NCBI RefSeq assembly: GCF_013307225.1
Contig: NZ_CP028942.1
Coordinates: 372,001 to 436,000 of the forward strand
DNA length: 64,000 bases
From: Polynucleobacter tropicus
Lineage (GTDB): Bacteria; Pseudomonadota; Gammaproteobacteria; Burkholderiales; Burkholderiaceae
Direction of reading: 5' to 3'
Below, piece after piece: positions 8,101-18,114 of the stretch (within the stretch, counting starts at the first letter, position 1; every line of letters starts with the position of its first letter). The position numbers and the translations under genes were made by a program. The notes beneath the pieces are model-generated. The model was not told the DNA's origin. It worked only from the letters and a program-made list of their open reading frames with translations, and did not search any database.

Positions 8101-8895
8101 TTAAATGGCTACAGGAGCTTTGATATGCGGATGAGATTCGTAGCCAACAATCTCAAAATCCTCAAACTCATAATCAAAAATAGAATTTGGTTTGCGCAGG
8201 ATATTGAGTTTTGGCAGCGGGAAAAAGTCTCTAGATAGTTGTAGATCGACTTGCTCTAAGTGGTTGCTATACAAATGGCAATCGCCACCAGTCCAGATAA
8301 AGTCGCCTACCTCCAGATTACATTGTTGCGCCATCATATGAGTTAACAAGGCATAGCTTGCAATGTTGAATGGCACGCCCAAGAAAATGTCGGCGCTGCG
8401 TTGATAGAGTTGACAAGACAGTTTGCCATCAGCAACATAGAACTGGAAGAAAGCATGACAAGGTGCCAATGCCATGCGTGGAATATCAGCTACGTTCCAG
8501 GCAGAAACAATAATGCGACGTGAGTCAGGATTCTTCTTGATGGTCTCAACCACTTCAGAGATTTGATCAATATGTTGACCATTTGGTGCAGGCCATGAGC
8601 GCCATTGATATCCGTAGATTGGACCAAGATCGCCATCCGGTGCAGCCCATTCATTCCAAATGGATACGCCGCGCTCTTTGAGCCAATTGTTGTCTGTGCT
8701 GCCCTTGAGAAACCAGAGTAATTCATAAATGATGGACTTGAGGTGCAGCTTCTTGGTTGTCACCATTGGAAAGCCGTCAGCCAAGTTAAAGCGCATCTGA
8801 TGGCCAAATACTGAGATCGTGCCTGTGCCAGTCCTATCGGACTTTTTAACGCCCTTAGCAAGGACTTCTTTCATGAGATCGTGATATTGGCGCAT
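8101..8895 (-). CDS. thyA: thymidylate synthase
   Basis: Methylates dUMP to dTMP using methylenetetrahydrofolate. The 264-residue length equals that of E. coli ThyA and the catalytic Cys falls at residue 146 in [12 protein letters not shown]. Other conserved blocks are [20 protein letters not shown], the dUMP-binding [19 protein letters not shown], and the C-terminal PVAI. It is followed closely by folA. Confidence 0.97.
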   Translation of the reverse strand: MRQYHDLMKEVLAKGVKKSDRTGTGTISVFGHQMRFNLADGFPMVTTKKLHLKSIIYELLWFLKGSTDNNWLKERGVSIWNEWAAPDGDLGPIYGYQWRSWPAPNGQHIDQISEVVETIKKNPDSRRIIVSAWNVADIPRMALAPCHAFFQFYVADGKLSCQLYQRSADIFLGVPFNIASYALLTHMMAQQCNLEVGDFIWTGGDCHLYSNHLEQVDLQLSRDFFPLPKLNILRKPNSIFDYEFEDFEIVGYESHPHIKAPVAI

Positions 8896-8952
8896 AGGGT
8901 AGTGACTAACTTAAGGGCTAAATACGGTTAATGATTTACGAATAAGGATAGC

Positions 8953-9996
8953 TTACTCGAATGTGGGCGACTGCACCCCAAGGGCTTTATGGAGCTTGGT
9001 TGAGGTGGTGGTGTATTGCAGTTGGATTGGCTTTTCAGGGTTCAAATAGGCGGCTGCGGCAAAGGCAGCTAAGGCAGCCTCATGAAAGCCAGACAAAATC
9101 AGCTTTTTCTTCCCTGGGTAGATATTGATATCACCCACTGCGTAAATGCCTGGAATGCTAGTCTGAAATTTCTCGGTATCAACTGCGATTTGCTTGCGAT
9201 CTATATCTAAACCCCACTCAGCGATTGGACCTAATTTTGGGGAAAGTCCAAAGAAGATCAAAAGATCGTCTAACGTCAATGATTGAGTATTGCCGTCAAT
9301 ATTGTCAACGGCAATGCTAGTCAAATTCCCATTCTGAATTTCAAGATCGGTAATTTGGCCAATCAGTAATTGAATTTTTCCATCTGCGCAGAGCTCGCGC
9401 ATTTTTGCAATCGATTGTGGTACCGCTTTAAAGTCATTGCGACGATGAATCAGGGTGACGCTTGCGGCAGTGTTGGCAAAATACAAGGCCCAATCTAGGG
9501 CGGCATCTCCGCCACCACAAATGACAATGCGCTTACCTGTAAATTGTTCTGGCTGTTTAACATGGTAGAAAACTTGCTTGCCAACCAGAGGTTCTATGCC
9601 CTCAATGTTTAGTACTCTGGGCTGGAAAGCGCCTACACCTGCGGCTATAAATACAGTCTTTGTTAGAAAGGATTTGTTTTCTGAAGTGGTTAATAGAAAT
9701 CGACCATCTTCCTGTTGCTTAAGGCTGGTAACGTCTTGTCCCAGATGAAATTGAGGCTTAAATGGTTCAATCTGTTTGAGTAAATTGCTAACAAGCTCAC
9801 GACCGGTGCAAACTGGTACCGCAGGAATGTCGTAAATGGGTTTATCTGGATAGAGCTCGATGCATTGACCGCCAATTTCTGGCAAAGAATCAATGACGTG
9901 AGCTTTAATTTCTAGGAGGCCAAGTTCAAAAACTTGAAAAAGCCCCACAGGACCGGCGCCAATGATGACTGCATCAGCTTCTGTGGGGGAGTGCAA
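8953..9996 (-). CDS. ferredoxin-NADP reductase, thioredoxin-reductase-like type
   Basis: A 347-residue flavoprotein that should move electrons between NADPH and ferredoxin. The N-terminal FAD site GAGPVGLF, a second nucleotide site [13 protein letters not shown] for NADPH, and GIYAVGDI near the C-terminus are visible. It lacks the CxxC of thioredoxin reductase, as expected for the TrxR-like FNR group. It follows fdxA by 34 bases on the same strand, so the two are probably redox partners. Confidence 0.85.
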   Translation of the reverse strand: MHSPTEADAVIIGAGPVGLFQVFELGLLEIKAHVIDSLPEIGGQCIELYPDKPIYDIPAVPVCTGRELVSNLLKQIEPFKPQFHLGQDVTSLKQQEDGRFLLTTSENKSFLTKTVFIAAGVGAFQPRVLNIEGIEPLVGKQVFYHVKQPEQFTGKRIVICGGGDAALDWALYFANTAASVTLIHRRNDFKAVPQSIAKMRELCADGKIQLLIGQITDLEIQNGNLTSIAVDNIDGNTQSLTLDDLLIFFGLSPKLGPIAEWGLDIDRKQIAVDTEKFQTSIPGIYAVGDINIYPGKKKLILSGFHEAALAAFAAAAYLNPEKPIQLQYTTTSTKLHKALGVQSPTFE

Positions 9997-10030
9997 GGAA
10001 ATTCTCTTACTGGTTAAGTATGCAGATGAA

Positions 10031-10354
10031 TTACTTCACCAACTGATCGAGTTTGTTTTTAACATCTTTCCACTCTTCAGCATCTGGAAGAGCGGCTTTG
10101 GATTTGGTAATTGAAGTCCAAGATGGAGATAATTCAGCATTCAACTTAATGAATGCTTGTTGATCGCCTGGCACATCATCTTCAGCATAAATGGCATTTA
10201 CTGGGCACTCAGGAACACAAACAGCGCAATCGATGCACTCGTCTGGATCGATTACTAGAAAATTAGGGCCTTCACGAAAGCAATCAACTGGGCAAACATC
10301 AACGCAGTCGGTATATTTGCAGCGGATGCAGGATTCGGTAACAACGTAAGTCAT
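10031..10354 (-). CDS. fdxA: seven-iron ferredoxin
   Basis: A 107-residue ferredoxin of the Azotobacter FdI type, carrying one [3Fe-4S] and one [4Fe-4S] cluster. Cysteines occur at 9, 12, 17, 21 and 25 and at 40, 43, 46 and 50. [10 protein letters not shown] and [16 protein letters not shown] are the two cluster segments, and the acidic region after them ([10 protein letters not shown]) is typical. It is upstream of, and probably co-transcribed with, the ferredoxin reductase. It is divergent from the hydroxyacid dehydrogenase gene. Confidence 0.92.
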   Translation of the reverse strand: MTYVVTESCIRCKYTDCVDVCPVDCFREGPNFLVIDPDECIDCAVCVPECPVNAIYAEDDVPGDQQAFIKLNAELSPSWTSITKSKAALPDAEEWKDVKNKLDQLVK

Positions 10355-10451
10355 GGTTTTAATGAGTCAAGCCCAATAGATGGGGCTAATAAGTTGTAAA
10401 ACATCAATTTTAGCCGAAATACACCCATCTATTTGAGGTAAAGTTCCCCCT

Positions 10452-11465
10452 ATGAATACACCGACTAATGGCCAAAATACTGGCACAAAACCTAAAATTC
10501 TGGTCGCCAGAGCCATATTTCCGGAAGCTTTGGCCAAATTAGAGGAAACCTTTGAGGTTCGCTCCAACCAAGAAGATCTGATTTTTACGCCTGAGCAATT
10601 GCAAAAAGAACTCTCTGGGGTTGCAGGGGCTTTAGTTGCTGGTAGTGAGCGTATTGATGCAACAGCATTGGCAAATGCAAAGGACTTAAAAGTCGTCGCT
10701 AATATCTCCGTGGGCTACAACAACTTTGACGTACCCGCGATTACTGCAGCTGGTGTAATGGCAACAAATACTCCGGATGTACTCACTGATACTACGGCCG
10801 ACTTTGGTTTCGCATTGCTCATGGCAACTGCCAGAAGAATTACTGAGGCAGAGCATTGGATCAGGGCGGGTCATTGGGATAAATGGTCGATTGTGAACAA
10901 CCCACTTGGCATGGATTTGCATCACAGTACTGTTGGCATTATTGGTATGGGTCGCATTGGTCAAGGGATTGCTAAGCGCGCATTGGGATTTGGTATGAAT
11001 GTGATTTATCACAACCGTAGCCGGCTATCGGGTACTGATGAAAAAGCTTGTGGAGCAAAATATGTTTCCAAGGAAGAGTTATTGCGTACAGCTGATCACG
11101 TTGTCTTGGTTTTGCCGTATGCGCCAGAGAGTCATCACACCATAGGTGCCAAAGAAATTGCTCTCATGAAACCTACGGCAACCCTGATTAATATTGCCCG
11201 TGGCGGCATTGTGGATGACTTGGCATTAGCACAAGCATTAAAAGAGAAAAAGATATTTGCCGCCGGTTTAGATGTCTTTGAGGGCGAACCCAAGGTCAAC
11301 CCCGAGTTGCTTAAGCTCAGCAACGTTGTGCTTGCTCCACATATCGCTAGTGCAACAGAGAAGACGCGCAGAGCCATGGTCGATTTAGCAATTGAGAATG
11401 TCATCGCCGCACTATCAGGGAAAAAACCACCAAGCTTAATTAATGCGGAAGTTTTTAAAGGCTAG
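10452..11465 (+). CDS. ghrB: D-isomer 2-hydroxyacid dehydrogenase (glyoxylate/hydroxypyruvate reductase type)
   Basis: A 337-residue NAD(P)-dependent enzyme. The Rossmann site is GMGRIGQGIAKRA. The catalytic Arg lies in NIARGGIVDD, Glu in DVFEGEP and His in APHIASATEKTRRAM. GRHPR/GhrB-type enzymes reduce glyoxylate and hydroxypyruvate. The exact substrate cannot be fixed from sequence, so the symbol is tentative. It has a single-gene transcript with a strong terminator. Confidence 0.8.
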   Translation: MNTPTNGQNTGTKPKILVARAIFPEALAKLEETFEVRSNQEDLIFTPEQLQKELSGVAGALVAGSERIDATALANAKDLKVVANISVGYNNFDVPAITAAGVMATNTPDVLTDTTADFGFALLMATARRITEAEHWIRAGHWDKWSIVNNPLGMDLHHSTVGIIGMGRIGQGIAKRALGFGMNVIYHNRSRLSGTDEKACGAKYVSKEELLRTADHVVLVLPYAPESHHTIGAKEIALMKPTATLINIARGGIVDDLALAQALKEKKIFAAGLDVFEGEPKVNPELLKLSNVVLAPHIASATEKTRRAMVDLAIENVIAALSGKKPPSLINAEVFKG

Positions 11466-11500
11466 TTAAGTAACAATTGAAATTGATCAGTTGCAATATA

Positions 11501-11528
11501 AAAATGCCGAGATATCTCGGCATTTTTA
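11501..11528. terminator. bidirectional terminator after the hydroxyacid dehydrogenase gene
   Basis: A perfect palindrome of 26 bases centred at 11513/11514 (arms ATGCCGAGAT and ATCTCGGCAT) flanked by A and T tracts. It separates the plus-strand dehydrogenase from the minus-strand membrane protein. Confidence 0.88.
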
Positions 11529-11551
11529 TTTAATCGGGTGCAGCTAAAAAA

Positions 11552-11845
11552 TTATTCAGCTTCAATTTCTTCTGGCAGTTCGCGTAGTGCAAGTTCAATG
11601 CCGCCGAATTTTCCAGCAACCCAGTTATACACTTTGCAGGCTACCCATAGCAAACCAAAGCCTAGTAAGGCATTCAGAATCAAGGCAGATAGAACGGTAA
11701 AGCCAGGAATAGCTCCGTCACGAATAAAGGCAACAAACAAAGCTAGCAAAACGATTGGAACCGAGAAGCATAGATAAACCAACACGAGTGTCTTAGCTGT
11801 ATGTGTTGGATCGAGGAAGGCGAGTTCTTTTTTGGTTAGTTTCAT
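11552..11845 (-). CDS. small membrane protein of unknown function
   Basis: 97 residues with two strong hydrophobic segments, about 20-42 (LVLVYLCFSVPIVLLALFVA) and 49-72 (FTVLSALILNALLGFGLLWV), and a charged C-terminal tail ending EELPEEIEAE. Both ends should be cytoplasmic. I do not recognise a family. It lies 12 bases downstream of moeA and may be carried on the moa-mob-moe transcript, though no molybdenum role is evident. Confidence 0.65.
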   Translation of the reverse strand: MKLTKKELAFLDPTHTAKTLVLVYLCFSVPIVLLALFVAFIRDGAIPGFTVLSALILNALLGFGLLWVACKVYNWVAGKFGGIELALRELPEEIEAE

Positions 11846-11857
11846 GATGGTGCAATC

Positions 11858-13174
11858 TTAAAGCAGTCCATCAAAAAGCGCTATATCTACCCACTCGCCA
11901 GCAGCAACATTTCCTTGATCATGGCCCAGGATGACGAAGCAGTTCGCCTCGCTCATGGAGCGCAGAATGCCTGCCCCTTGGCTGCCTGTGAGTTTCACGC
12001 TGGGCTTGCCTTCAGCATTGCGCCCAAGGATGGCGCGCTGGAACTCGGTGCGACCTGGCTTTTTCCGAATGGCTGTTTCAGAGATGGCTTGTACAACTGG
12101 AACCTCTGTTTGGCTGGCCCCATTGAGTTGCAATAAAGCGCTACGAACAAATTGATAAAAGGTCACCATCACGGCAACAGGGTTACCAGGTAGGCCAAAG
12201 AATAAGGTTTTACTCTCTGAGGTTTTTCCAGAGACTGGTCTAAGCGTGCCGAATGCCATTGGGCGGCCTGGTCGCATGGCGATTTTCCAGAAGCCGACGT
12301 CGCCCAACTCTTGCATGATTTGTTTTGTGAAATCTGCTTCTCCAACGGACACTCCACCTGAGGAGATGAGTACATCTGCTTTTGAGGCTGCATCAATAAA
12401 TGCTTGCTTGAGCGAGGTCGGGTCATCACGCACAATTCCACAATCAATGATGTCGAGGTTGAGGCGATTGAGTAGGCCGGTCAGGCTATAGCGATTGCTG
12501 TCATAAATGCTTCCAGCATCCAAAGTTTGATCTAAGGTGCGAAGTTCGTTACCCGAAGACAGAATCGCTACCTTCAGTTTGCGCTTTACTTTAAGAGTAC
12601 TAATGCCTAGTGAAGCGGCTAAACCTAAATCCGATGGACGTAGCAACCTTCCGGCAGTAATTGCTGCTTTACCCTTTTGTAAGTCTTCACCACGCATGCG
12701 CCGGTTTTCACCGGCCTTTAGTTGATTGGCTTTGAAGGCAATATGTTTCGCATCAAGGCTAGCAGTAAATTCTTGTGGAATGACGGTGTCGCAATCGCTT
12801 GGCATTACTGCGCCAGTCATGATCTTCAGGCATTCACCGTTGGCAATTTTTCCTGTGTAGGGTTTGCCGGCCAGGGCTGTGCCCACAATGCGTAGTTTGA
12901 TTTCTGCTTGACCGCCCTCTAAGCATTTGCCATCAAATGCGAAGCCATCCATGGCGGAGTTATCCGCAGCGGGCACATCAATCGGCGAGAGTAAATCTTC
13001 TGCAAGAATGCGATTAATAGCCTGGTCAAGGGGAACTATTTCAAAAGCATCGGAGTCATTAATCGACTGCGCTTCCTGCAAAAGCTGATTTACTAGATTG
13101 GCAATCGCCTTGCGTGCTTCATCTACATGTAATGATGAAGTGAGCAATATTGGATCGTTTGGTGATTGACTCAT
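11858..13174 (-). CDS. moeA: molybdopterin molybdenumtransferase
   Basis: Inserts molybdate into adenylylated molybdopterin. The 438-residue protein has DNSAMDGFA, IMTGAVMPSDCDTV, GGVSVGEADFTKQ and GLPGNPVAVMVTFYQF, all standard MoeA blocks, and a C-terminal beta-barrel domain. Its start overlaps the mobA stop by four bases (ATGA type), so it is translationally coupled. A second, clearly different moeA begins at 63187. Confidence 0.93.
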   Translation of the reverse strand: MSQSPNDPILLTSSLHVDEARKAIANLVNQLLQEAQSINDSDAFEIVPLDQAINRILAEDLLSPIDVPAADNSAMDGFAFDGKCLEGGQAEIKLRIVGTALAGKPYTGKIANGECLKIMTGAVMPSDCDTVIPQEFTASLDAKHIAFKANQLKAGENRRMRGEDLQKGKAAITAGRLLRPSDLGLAASLGISTLKVKRKLKVAILSSGNELRTLDQTLDAGSIYDSNRYSLTGLLNRLNLDIIDCGIVRDDPTSLKQAFIDAASKADVLISSGGVSVGEADFTKQIMQELGDVGFWKIAMRPGRPMAFGTLRPVSGKTSESKTLFFGLPGNPVAVMVTFYQFVRSALLQLNGASQTEVPVVQAISETAIRKKPGRTEFQRAILGRNAEGKPSVKLTGSQGAGILRSMSEANCFVILGHDQGNVAAGEWVDIALFDGLL

Positions 13175-13773
13175 GATGCTGCCTCTAAAGATTGCAATTC
13201 TTCTGGCGTGTTGGCATTCGCAAAGGCCTGAGCGTCATCAAAAATCACTGTTCCGCTTTTGAGTTCTTTGAACCAGCGATCAATTTTGAGATCCCCTTTG
13301 CTTAAAAAAGAACTTAAAGAGTCTTGTAAATTGGCGCGCATTAAACAAAAGACGGGTTGTGCCCATACCTTGCCATCAGCCTCTTTGCTGGATGCGTAGG
13401 CTAAATCTAGGTTGTTATGCTCTAGCTCGTTAGCAAGCTTGGCACCCAGATCTTTTGGGAATAAGGGAGAGTCGCAGGGGGTTGTTAGTAAATAAGGGGT
13501 CTTGCAGTTCTTAAGGCCCATCAAGAAACCTGCGAGAGGGCCTGAAAAGTCAGGGGTCTCGTCCATGATGACGGGGTAACCATAGACGGCGTACTTGGTG
13601 ATGTTGCGATTGGCATTAATCAGAATAGATCCAACCTGGGTTTTGAGTCGTTGGATAGTCGCTTCAATTAAGGGTTTTTTATGAAAAGGAATCAGCCCTT
13701 TATCGATTCCGCCCATACGCTGCGCGCGCCCGCCAGCTAATATCAAGCCTGTAATTTGTTCGCTGCCAATCAT
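13171..13773 (-). CDS. mobA: molybdenum cofactor guanylyltransferase
   Basis: Links GMP to molybdopterin to make the guanine dinucleotide cofactor. The 200-residue protein starts with the nucleotidyltransferase signature LILAGGRAQRMGGIDKGLIP and has the metal-binding PCDSPLFP. The start codon shares one base with the moaA stop. Related MocA enzymes use CTP; the short KGLIPF motif and the genomic pairing with moaA and moeA favour MobA. Confidence 0.9.
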   Translation of the reverse strand: MIGSEQITGLILAGGRAQRMGGIDKGLIPFHKKPLIEATIQRLKTQVGSILINANRNITKYAVYGYPVIMDETPDFSGPLAGFLMGLKNCKTPYLLTTPCDSPLFPKDLGAKLANELEHNNLDLAYASSKEADGKVWAQPVFCLMRANLQDSLSSFLSKGDLKIDRWFKELKSGTVIFDDAQAFANANTPEELQSLEAAS

Positions 13774-14909
13774 TAGCCACCTATGTAAGACATTTCAACC
13801 TTGCGACCACCGCTTGATTGATCCGCTGTATGGGAACCCCGAATTTCTGAATAGTGATCATCGCGAGTAGCCCAGGTATTCATAATCGCATTGGCAATTT
13901 CTAAATCAGTCTTGCCAGAGCGCAGAAGGGTTTTGAAATCAAATCCTGAATTAGCAAACAGGCACAAATACATTTGGCCATCCGTGGAGATTCTGGCGCG
14001 AGTGCATTCATGACAAAAAGTTTGGGTGACGCTGGAAATAACACCAATTTCACCAGTACCATCTTGATAGCGCCAGCGTTGTGCTACTTCACCTGTGTAG
14101 TTTGGCTCTGCTGATACCAATGGGAATACTTCATTGATGCGGGCAATCACCTCTTTAGAGGGAAGTACTTCTGTCATGTTCCAGCCATTCGAGCTGCCCA
14201 CATCCATGAATTCAATAAAGCGCAGAATGATGCCGCTGCCTTTGAAGTGCTTGGCCATCGCAACGATCTCGTGATCGTTTATTCCTTTCTTCACAACCAT
14301 ATTGACTTTAATGTTCTGAAAGCCAGTCTCTTGTGCAGCCGCAATACCATCTAAAACATCAGCAACTGGAAAATCCACATCATTCATTTTTCGAAAGACT
14401 GCATCATCTAATCCATCAAGACTCACGGTGAGTCTATGTAAGCCTGCAGCTTTAAGACTAGCTGCCTTCTTGCGCAAAATGCTGCCATTGGTAGTCAACG
14501 TTAAATCTAATGGATTGCCTGCCGGAGTCCGAATGGATGCCAGCATTTCAATGAGTATTTCTAAATTTTTACGAAGTAGGGGCTCACCACCAGTCAAACG
14601 AATTTTTTCAACGCCTAGGCTGGCGAAGATAGTTGTCAAGCGAGTAATTTCTTCAAAGCTCAATAATTCTTTGTGAGCAAGATAGGGGTAGTTGTTATCG
14701 AATACTTCCTTGGGCATGCAGTAAGTGCAGCGGAAGTTACAGCGATCTGTTACTGAAATGCGTAGATCGCGCAAGTGGCGACCACGATTATCTTTAGTGT
14801 GACCATGAGGTGAATGCAACTGCGTGCCAATGCTTGGTGCAAGGCCTTTGCCTTCATCAATACGAATGGGAATAACTTTGGATGGGTTGGGAATTGCTTT
14901 TTCGACCAT
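13773..14909 (-). CDS. moaA: GTP 3',8-cyclase (radical SAM)
   Basis: Catalyses the first step of molybdopterin synthesis. The radical-SAM cluster motif CNFRCTYC is followed by MPKE, and the C-terminal second cluster by [18 protein letters not shown]. The protein ends in the Gly-Gly tail (MSYIGG) that the enzyme needs for activity. At 378 residues it has about 40 extra N-terminal residues before [10 protein letters not shown]; a shorter start is possible. It is the first gene of the moaA-mobA-moeA operon. Confidence 0.95.
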   Translation of the reverse strand: MVEKAIPNPSKVIPIRIDEGKGLAPSIGTQLHSPHGHTKDNRGRHLRDLRISVTDRCNFRCTYCMPKEVFDNNYPYLAHKELLSFEEITRLTTIFASLGVEKIRLTGGEPLLRKNLEILIEMLASIRTPAGNPLDLTLTTNGSILRKKAASLKAAGLHRLTVSLDGLDDAVFRKMNDVDFPVADVLDGIAAAQETGFQNIKVNMVVKKGINDHEIVAMAKHFKGSGIILRFIEFMDVGSSNGWNMTEVLPSKEVIARINEVFPLVSAEPNYTGEVAQRWRYQDGTGEIGVISSVTQTFCHECTRARISTDGQMYLCLFANSGFDFKTLLRSGKTDLEIANAIMNTWATRDDHYSEIRGSHTADQSSGGRKVEMSYIGG

Positions 14910-14947
14910 ATCCCCAATTATGGCTTTGAAACCTGCTTTCTGCCAAA

Positions 14948-14978
14948 CCGCCCAAAATCCTTTTGGGATATCGGGCGG
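14948..14978 (-). terminator. hairpin downstream of rne, likely terminator
   Basis: CCGCCC (14948-14953) pairs with GGGCGG (14973-14978), with ATCC/GGAT pairing inside. On the minus strand it lies after the rne stop and before moaA. The following T run is short, so termination may be partial. Confidence 0.45.
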
Positions 14979-15010
14979 CTTAGAGAAAAGAAGTTGGGAT
15001 GCTAACTGCT

Positions 15011-17653
15011 TTAAACAGTTTTTTCTTGACCGCCAGTTTCCACTAGGACCATTGGGCCTTCAGGAAGTGTTGCAGCGGGTTTTGGTGTGCGGCCTAAGTT
15101 TTGAACTACCGTCTCGGCTTTAATTTGTGTTTGCACATCTGCGTGCTTAGACGCATCAGTTGCAACCCAAATCATGCCCGCAGACTGCACGACGCTATGT
15201 AAAGGAGTCTCTTCAAGTGCTTGGAAAGCTACTTTTGGAAGCTCTGGCATAGGCTTAGCAATCACTTCAATTGCACTTGCAGCAACAATCGCTACAGGCG
15301 CTGGTGATGGAGCTGCGTTTGCTGTTGTTGACGTGTTTTTCTCAGAGCGAGGCTCACGTGGTGGACGTGAAGAACGCTCAGACCGCCCTTGTCGCTGACT
15401 TGCAGGTTTTGCATTGCTAAAGCTGCTCACAATATTTTGAATAGGCATACTTGCAGACGCACCAGCCATTCCTACGGGAGGTCCGCTAAACGGGCTGGCT
15501 GATGCAGTGGCTGCTTCTGGTGATGCGCTACCGTTTTCAGTGCGCTCGCCACGGTCACCGCGCTCATTGCGATTGCGACCACGACCACGACGATTGCGAC
15601 CACGACCACGACGCTCTTCACCGTCAGCACCAGTAGCAACTTCGCTACCAGGCACAGCCTCTGATGTGGGTGTTACTGCCGCAGCATTAGCTTGATTGTT
15701 ATTGCGGTTTGCGTTGTGCTCGGTCTTCGGACCGTTTTGATTACCTTGGTTGCGATTGTTGTTGCGGTTATTGCCGTTGCGATTATTCGCGCCCTCAGTG
15801 TTTCCACCTTCTGCAGCATTCGTAGCAGGGCGCTCGCCACGACGATTGCGTCCGCGATTACGGTCGCGGTTGTTGCCATTGCGACCTTGATTGCGTCCAC
15901 GGTTACCGCTCGTTGCTGGCTTTTCTTCTGCCGCTGGTGAAGAGGAAAAAAGTTTTTTGATGAAGCCAAATAAGCCACCAGAACTCTCAGAGCTAGCTTT
16001 CTCTGCACGTGCGGCACGTGGCTGAGCCATTGGTGCTGGCTGCGTTGGGGTAATGCCCTTAACAGCTGCCTCCGGGCGTACTTTGACGTCCGCATCTTTT
16101 TTGCTTACTGTGGTGTCTGTCTCGAGTTCACGCGCAGCTTCTTCAGCCATCACGTAGCTAGCCTTCTGATCATCCAAGCGGGGATCATCATGGCGTAAGC
16201 GCTCAAGTTTGTAATGCGGAGTTTCTAGGTGTTTGTTAGGCACCAAGAGAACATTTACTTTGAAGCGTGTCTCGATCTTGATCACTTCAGCACGTTTTTC
16301 ATTTAATAAGAATGCGGCTACTTCAACTGGAACCTGCGTATGAATCGCCGCAGTGTTTTCTTTCATGGCCTCTTCTTGAATAATGCGCAGTACTTGCAAT
16401 GCAGAAGATTCAGCATCACGAATATGACCAGTGCCGTTACAACGTGGGCAGGTTACGTGGCTACCTTCAGAGAGTGCGGGGCGCAAACGTTGGCGTGACA
16501 TTTCCATCAAGCCAAATTTGGAGATCTTACCCATTTGTACGCGTGCACGGTCATGACGCAGGGCATCGCGTAAGCGATTCTCAACATCTTTCTGTGCTTT
16601 GCTCGACTCCATATCGATGAAGTCAATCACAATCAAACCACCTAAGTCACGCAGACGTGCTTGACGCGCGATTTCATCGGCAGCTTCTAAGTTGGTACGT
16701 GTAGCAGTTTCTTCAATATCAGAACCACGGGTTGCGCGAGCAGAGTTGACGTCTACAGAAACAAGCGCTTCTGTGTGGTCGATTACGATTGCGCCGCCAG
16801 ATGGCAATGGAACGGTACGTGAGTAAGCGGTCTCGATCTGATGTTCGATTTGGAAGCGAGAGAAGAGCGGCACATCATCTTGATAGCGCTTTACTCGCGG
16901 CAAGTTATCCGGCATGACCACTGACATAAAGGCAGCAGCTTGCTCATAGATATCGTCGGTATCAATCAGGATCTCGCCAATATCTGGTTGGAAGTAATCG
17001 CGGATTGCGCGAATGACTAAGCTAGATTCGAGATAGATGAGTAATGGAGCAGAGTTGCCTTTAGCAGCCTCATCAATTGCTTTCCATAGTTGCAGGAGGT
17101 AACTTAAGTCCCACTGCAGTTCGGTAGCATCGCGTCCAATACCTGCTGTACGGGCGATGATGCTCATACCTTCAGGTACTTCTAATTGAGCCATCGCCTC
17201 ACGGAGTTCTTGACGGTCTTCGCCTTCAATACGACGAGAAACGCCGCCCCCACGTGGGTTGTTTGGCATTAATACCAAGTAGCGTCCAGCCAGGGAGATA
17301 AAAGAGGTCAAAGCAGCGCCTTTTTGGCCGCGCTCTTCTTTTTCTACCTGAACAATGATTTCTTGACCTTCGCGTAGGGCATCCTTAATAGATGCGTTGC
17401 GAACATCAATACCTTCCTTGAAATAGGCTCTAGCAACTTCCTTAAATGGCAAGAAGCCATGACGCTCTTCACCATAGTTAACAAAGCAGGCCTCAAGGGA
17501 AGGCTCAATACGGGTAATAACACCTTTGTAAATATTGCCTTTGCGCTGTTCGCGACCGGCAGCTTCGATATCGATATCGATTAGTTTTTGACCATCGACG
17601 ATGGCAACTCGCAACTCTTCTTGTTGAGTTGCATTAAACAACATGCGTTTCAT
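15011..17653 (-). CDS. rne: ribonuclease E
   Basis: Endoribonuclease for mRNA decay and rRNA/tRNA processing. The 880-residue protein starts with the RNase H-like fold and S1 domain ([20 protein letters not shown], about 38-120). The catalytic aspartates fall in [11 protein letters not shown] and IVIDFIDM, and the Zn-link in CPRCNGTG. The C-terminal third (from about 540) is disordered and rich in Asn, Gly and Arg, the usual scaffold/RNA-binding arm, and contains tandem RRGRGRN units. AGGAGAG precedes the start. Divergent from rluC, as in E. coli. Confidence 0.93.
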   Translation of the reverse strand: MKRMLFNATQQEELRVAIVDGQKLIDIDIEAAGREQRKGNIYKGVITRIEPSLEACFVNYGEERHGFLPFKEVARAYFKEGIDVRNASIKDALREGQEIIVQVEKEERGQKGAALTSFISLAGRYLVLMPNNPRGGGVSRRIEGEDRQELREAMAQLEVPEGMSIIARTAGIGRDATELQWDLSYLLQLWKAIDEAAKGNSAPLLIYLESSLVIRAIRDYFQPDIGEILIDTDDIYEQAAAFMSVVMPDNLPRVKRYQDDVPLFSRFQIEHQIETAYSRTVPLPSGGAIVIDHTEALVSVDVNSARATRGSDIEETATRTNLEAADEIARQARLRDLGGLIVIDFIDMESSKAQKDVENRLRDALRHDRARVQMGKISKFGLMEMSRQRLRPALSEGSHVTCPRCNGTGHIRDAESSALQVLRIIQEEAMKENTAAIHTQVPVEVAAFLLNEKRAEVIKIETRFKVNVLLVPNKHLETPHYKLERLRHDDPRLDDQKASYVMAEEAARELETDTTVSKKDADVKVRPEAAVKGITPTQPAPMAQPRAARAEKASSESSGGLFGFIKKLFSSSPAAEEKPATSGNRGRNQGRNGNNRDRNRGRNRRGERPATNAAEGGNTEGANNRNGNNRNNNRNQGNQNGPKTEHNANRNNNQANAAAVTPTSEAVPGSEVATGADGEERRGRGRNRRGRGRNRNERGDRGERTENGSASPEAATASASPFSGPPVGMAGASASMPIQNIVSSFSNAKPASQRQGRSERSSRPPREPRSEKNTSTTANAAPSPAPVAIVAASAIEVIAKPMPELPKVAFQALEETPLHSVVQSAGMIWVATDASKHADVQTQIKAETVVQNLGRTPKPAATLPEGPMVLVETGGQEKTV
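15571..15612. repeat. two tandem copies of a 21-base unit in rne
   Basis: The bases 15571-15591 are repeated exactly at 15592-15612. They encode two copies of an Arg/Gly/Asn heptad in the RNA-binding arm of RNase E. The identity suggests recent duplication by slippage. Confidence 0.85.
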
Positions 17654-18114
17654 AACACTCTCCTGTTGGGGAGGTGGAGGTAAGCGCGCTGCGTTAGGGG
17701 ACAGATTGAATGCCGCTTTGGGCTAAGCCTATAGCGGTGTAAGAGTGTGGAACATGCAAATCTAGGCACTTTTTACCTAGTTCACCCAGTTAACGGTTGG
17801 TTAAATCGGTGCCACACTTGACGATCGCCGCAGAGACCTCCTTTAGGTCATCAATGCAGGCGCGCGCCTGAAAACTGTCTTCTAATCGCGGGTCGCGGCA
17901 TACGGCACACCAACCCTGCGCCTCATTCAACAGGGGAGGGGCAACCCCGAGAGTCTATTAAAGGGCGACTCCAAGCTCCAATATTCATACCGAACTTCGG
18001 TAGGGATCTAGTCAAAAATCGGCTAGAGCGTTGATTATACGGCACAAGTTCGATCAGAATGGGGTATTGTTGAGTCCCTTGGCGCCTTTTTCGGGGTAGC
18101 CAGCGAAATAAACC
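17654..18114. promoter_or_regulatory. long rne-rluC divergent region with likely rne leader
   Basis: About 460 bases without a gene. On the minus strand a perfect TATAAT at 18034-18039 would start rne near 18027 and give a leader of about 370 bases; its -35 box is weak. Within the leader, CTAGG and CCTAG flank an 8-base loop near 17763-17781, and several GC-rich inverted repeats occur. In E. coli the long rne leader mediates feedback by RNase E on its own mRNA; the same role here is inference from length and position. Confidence 0.4.
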
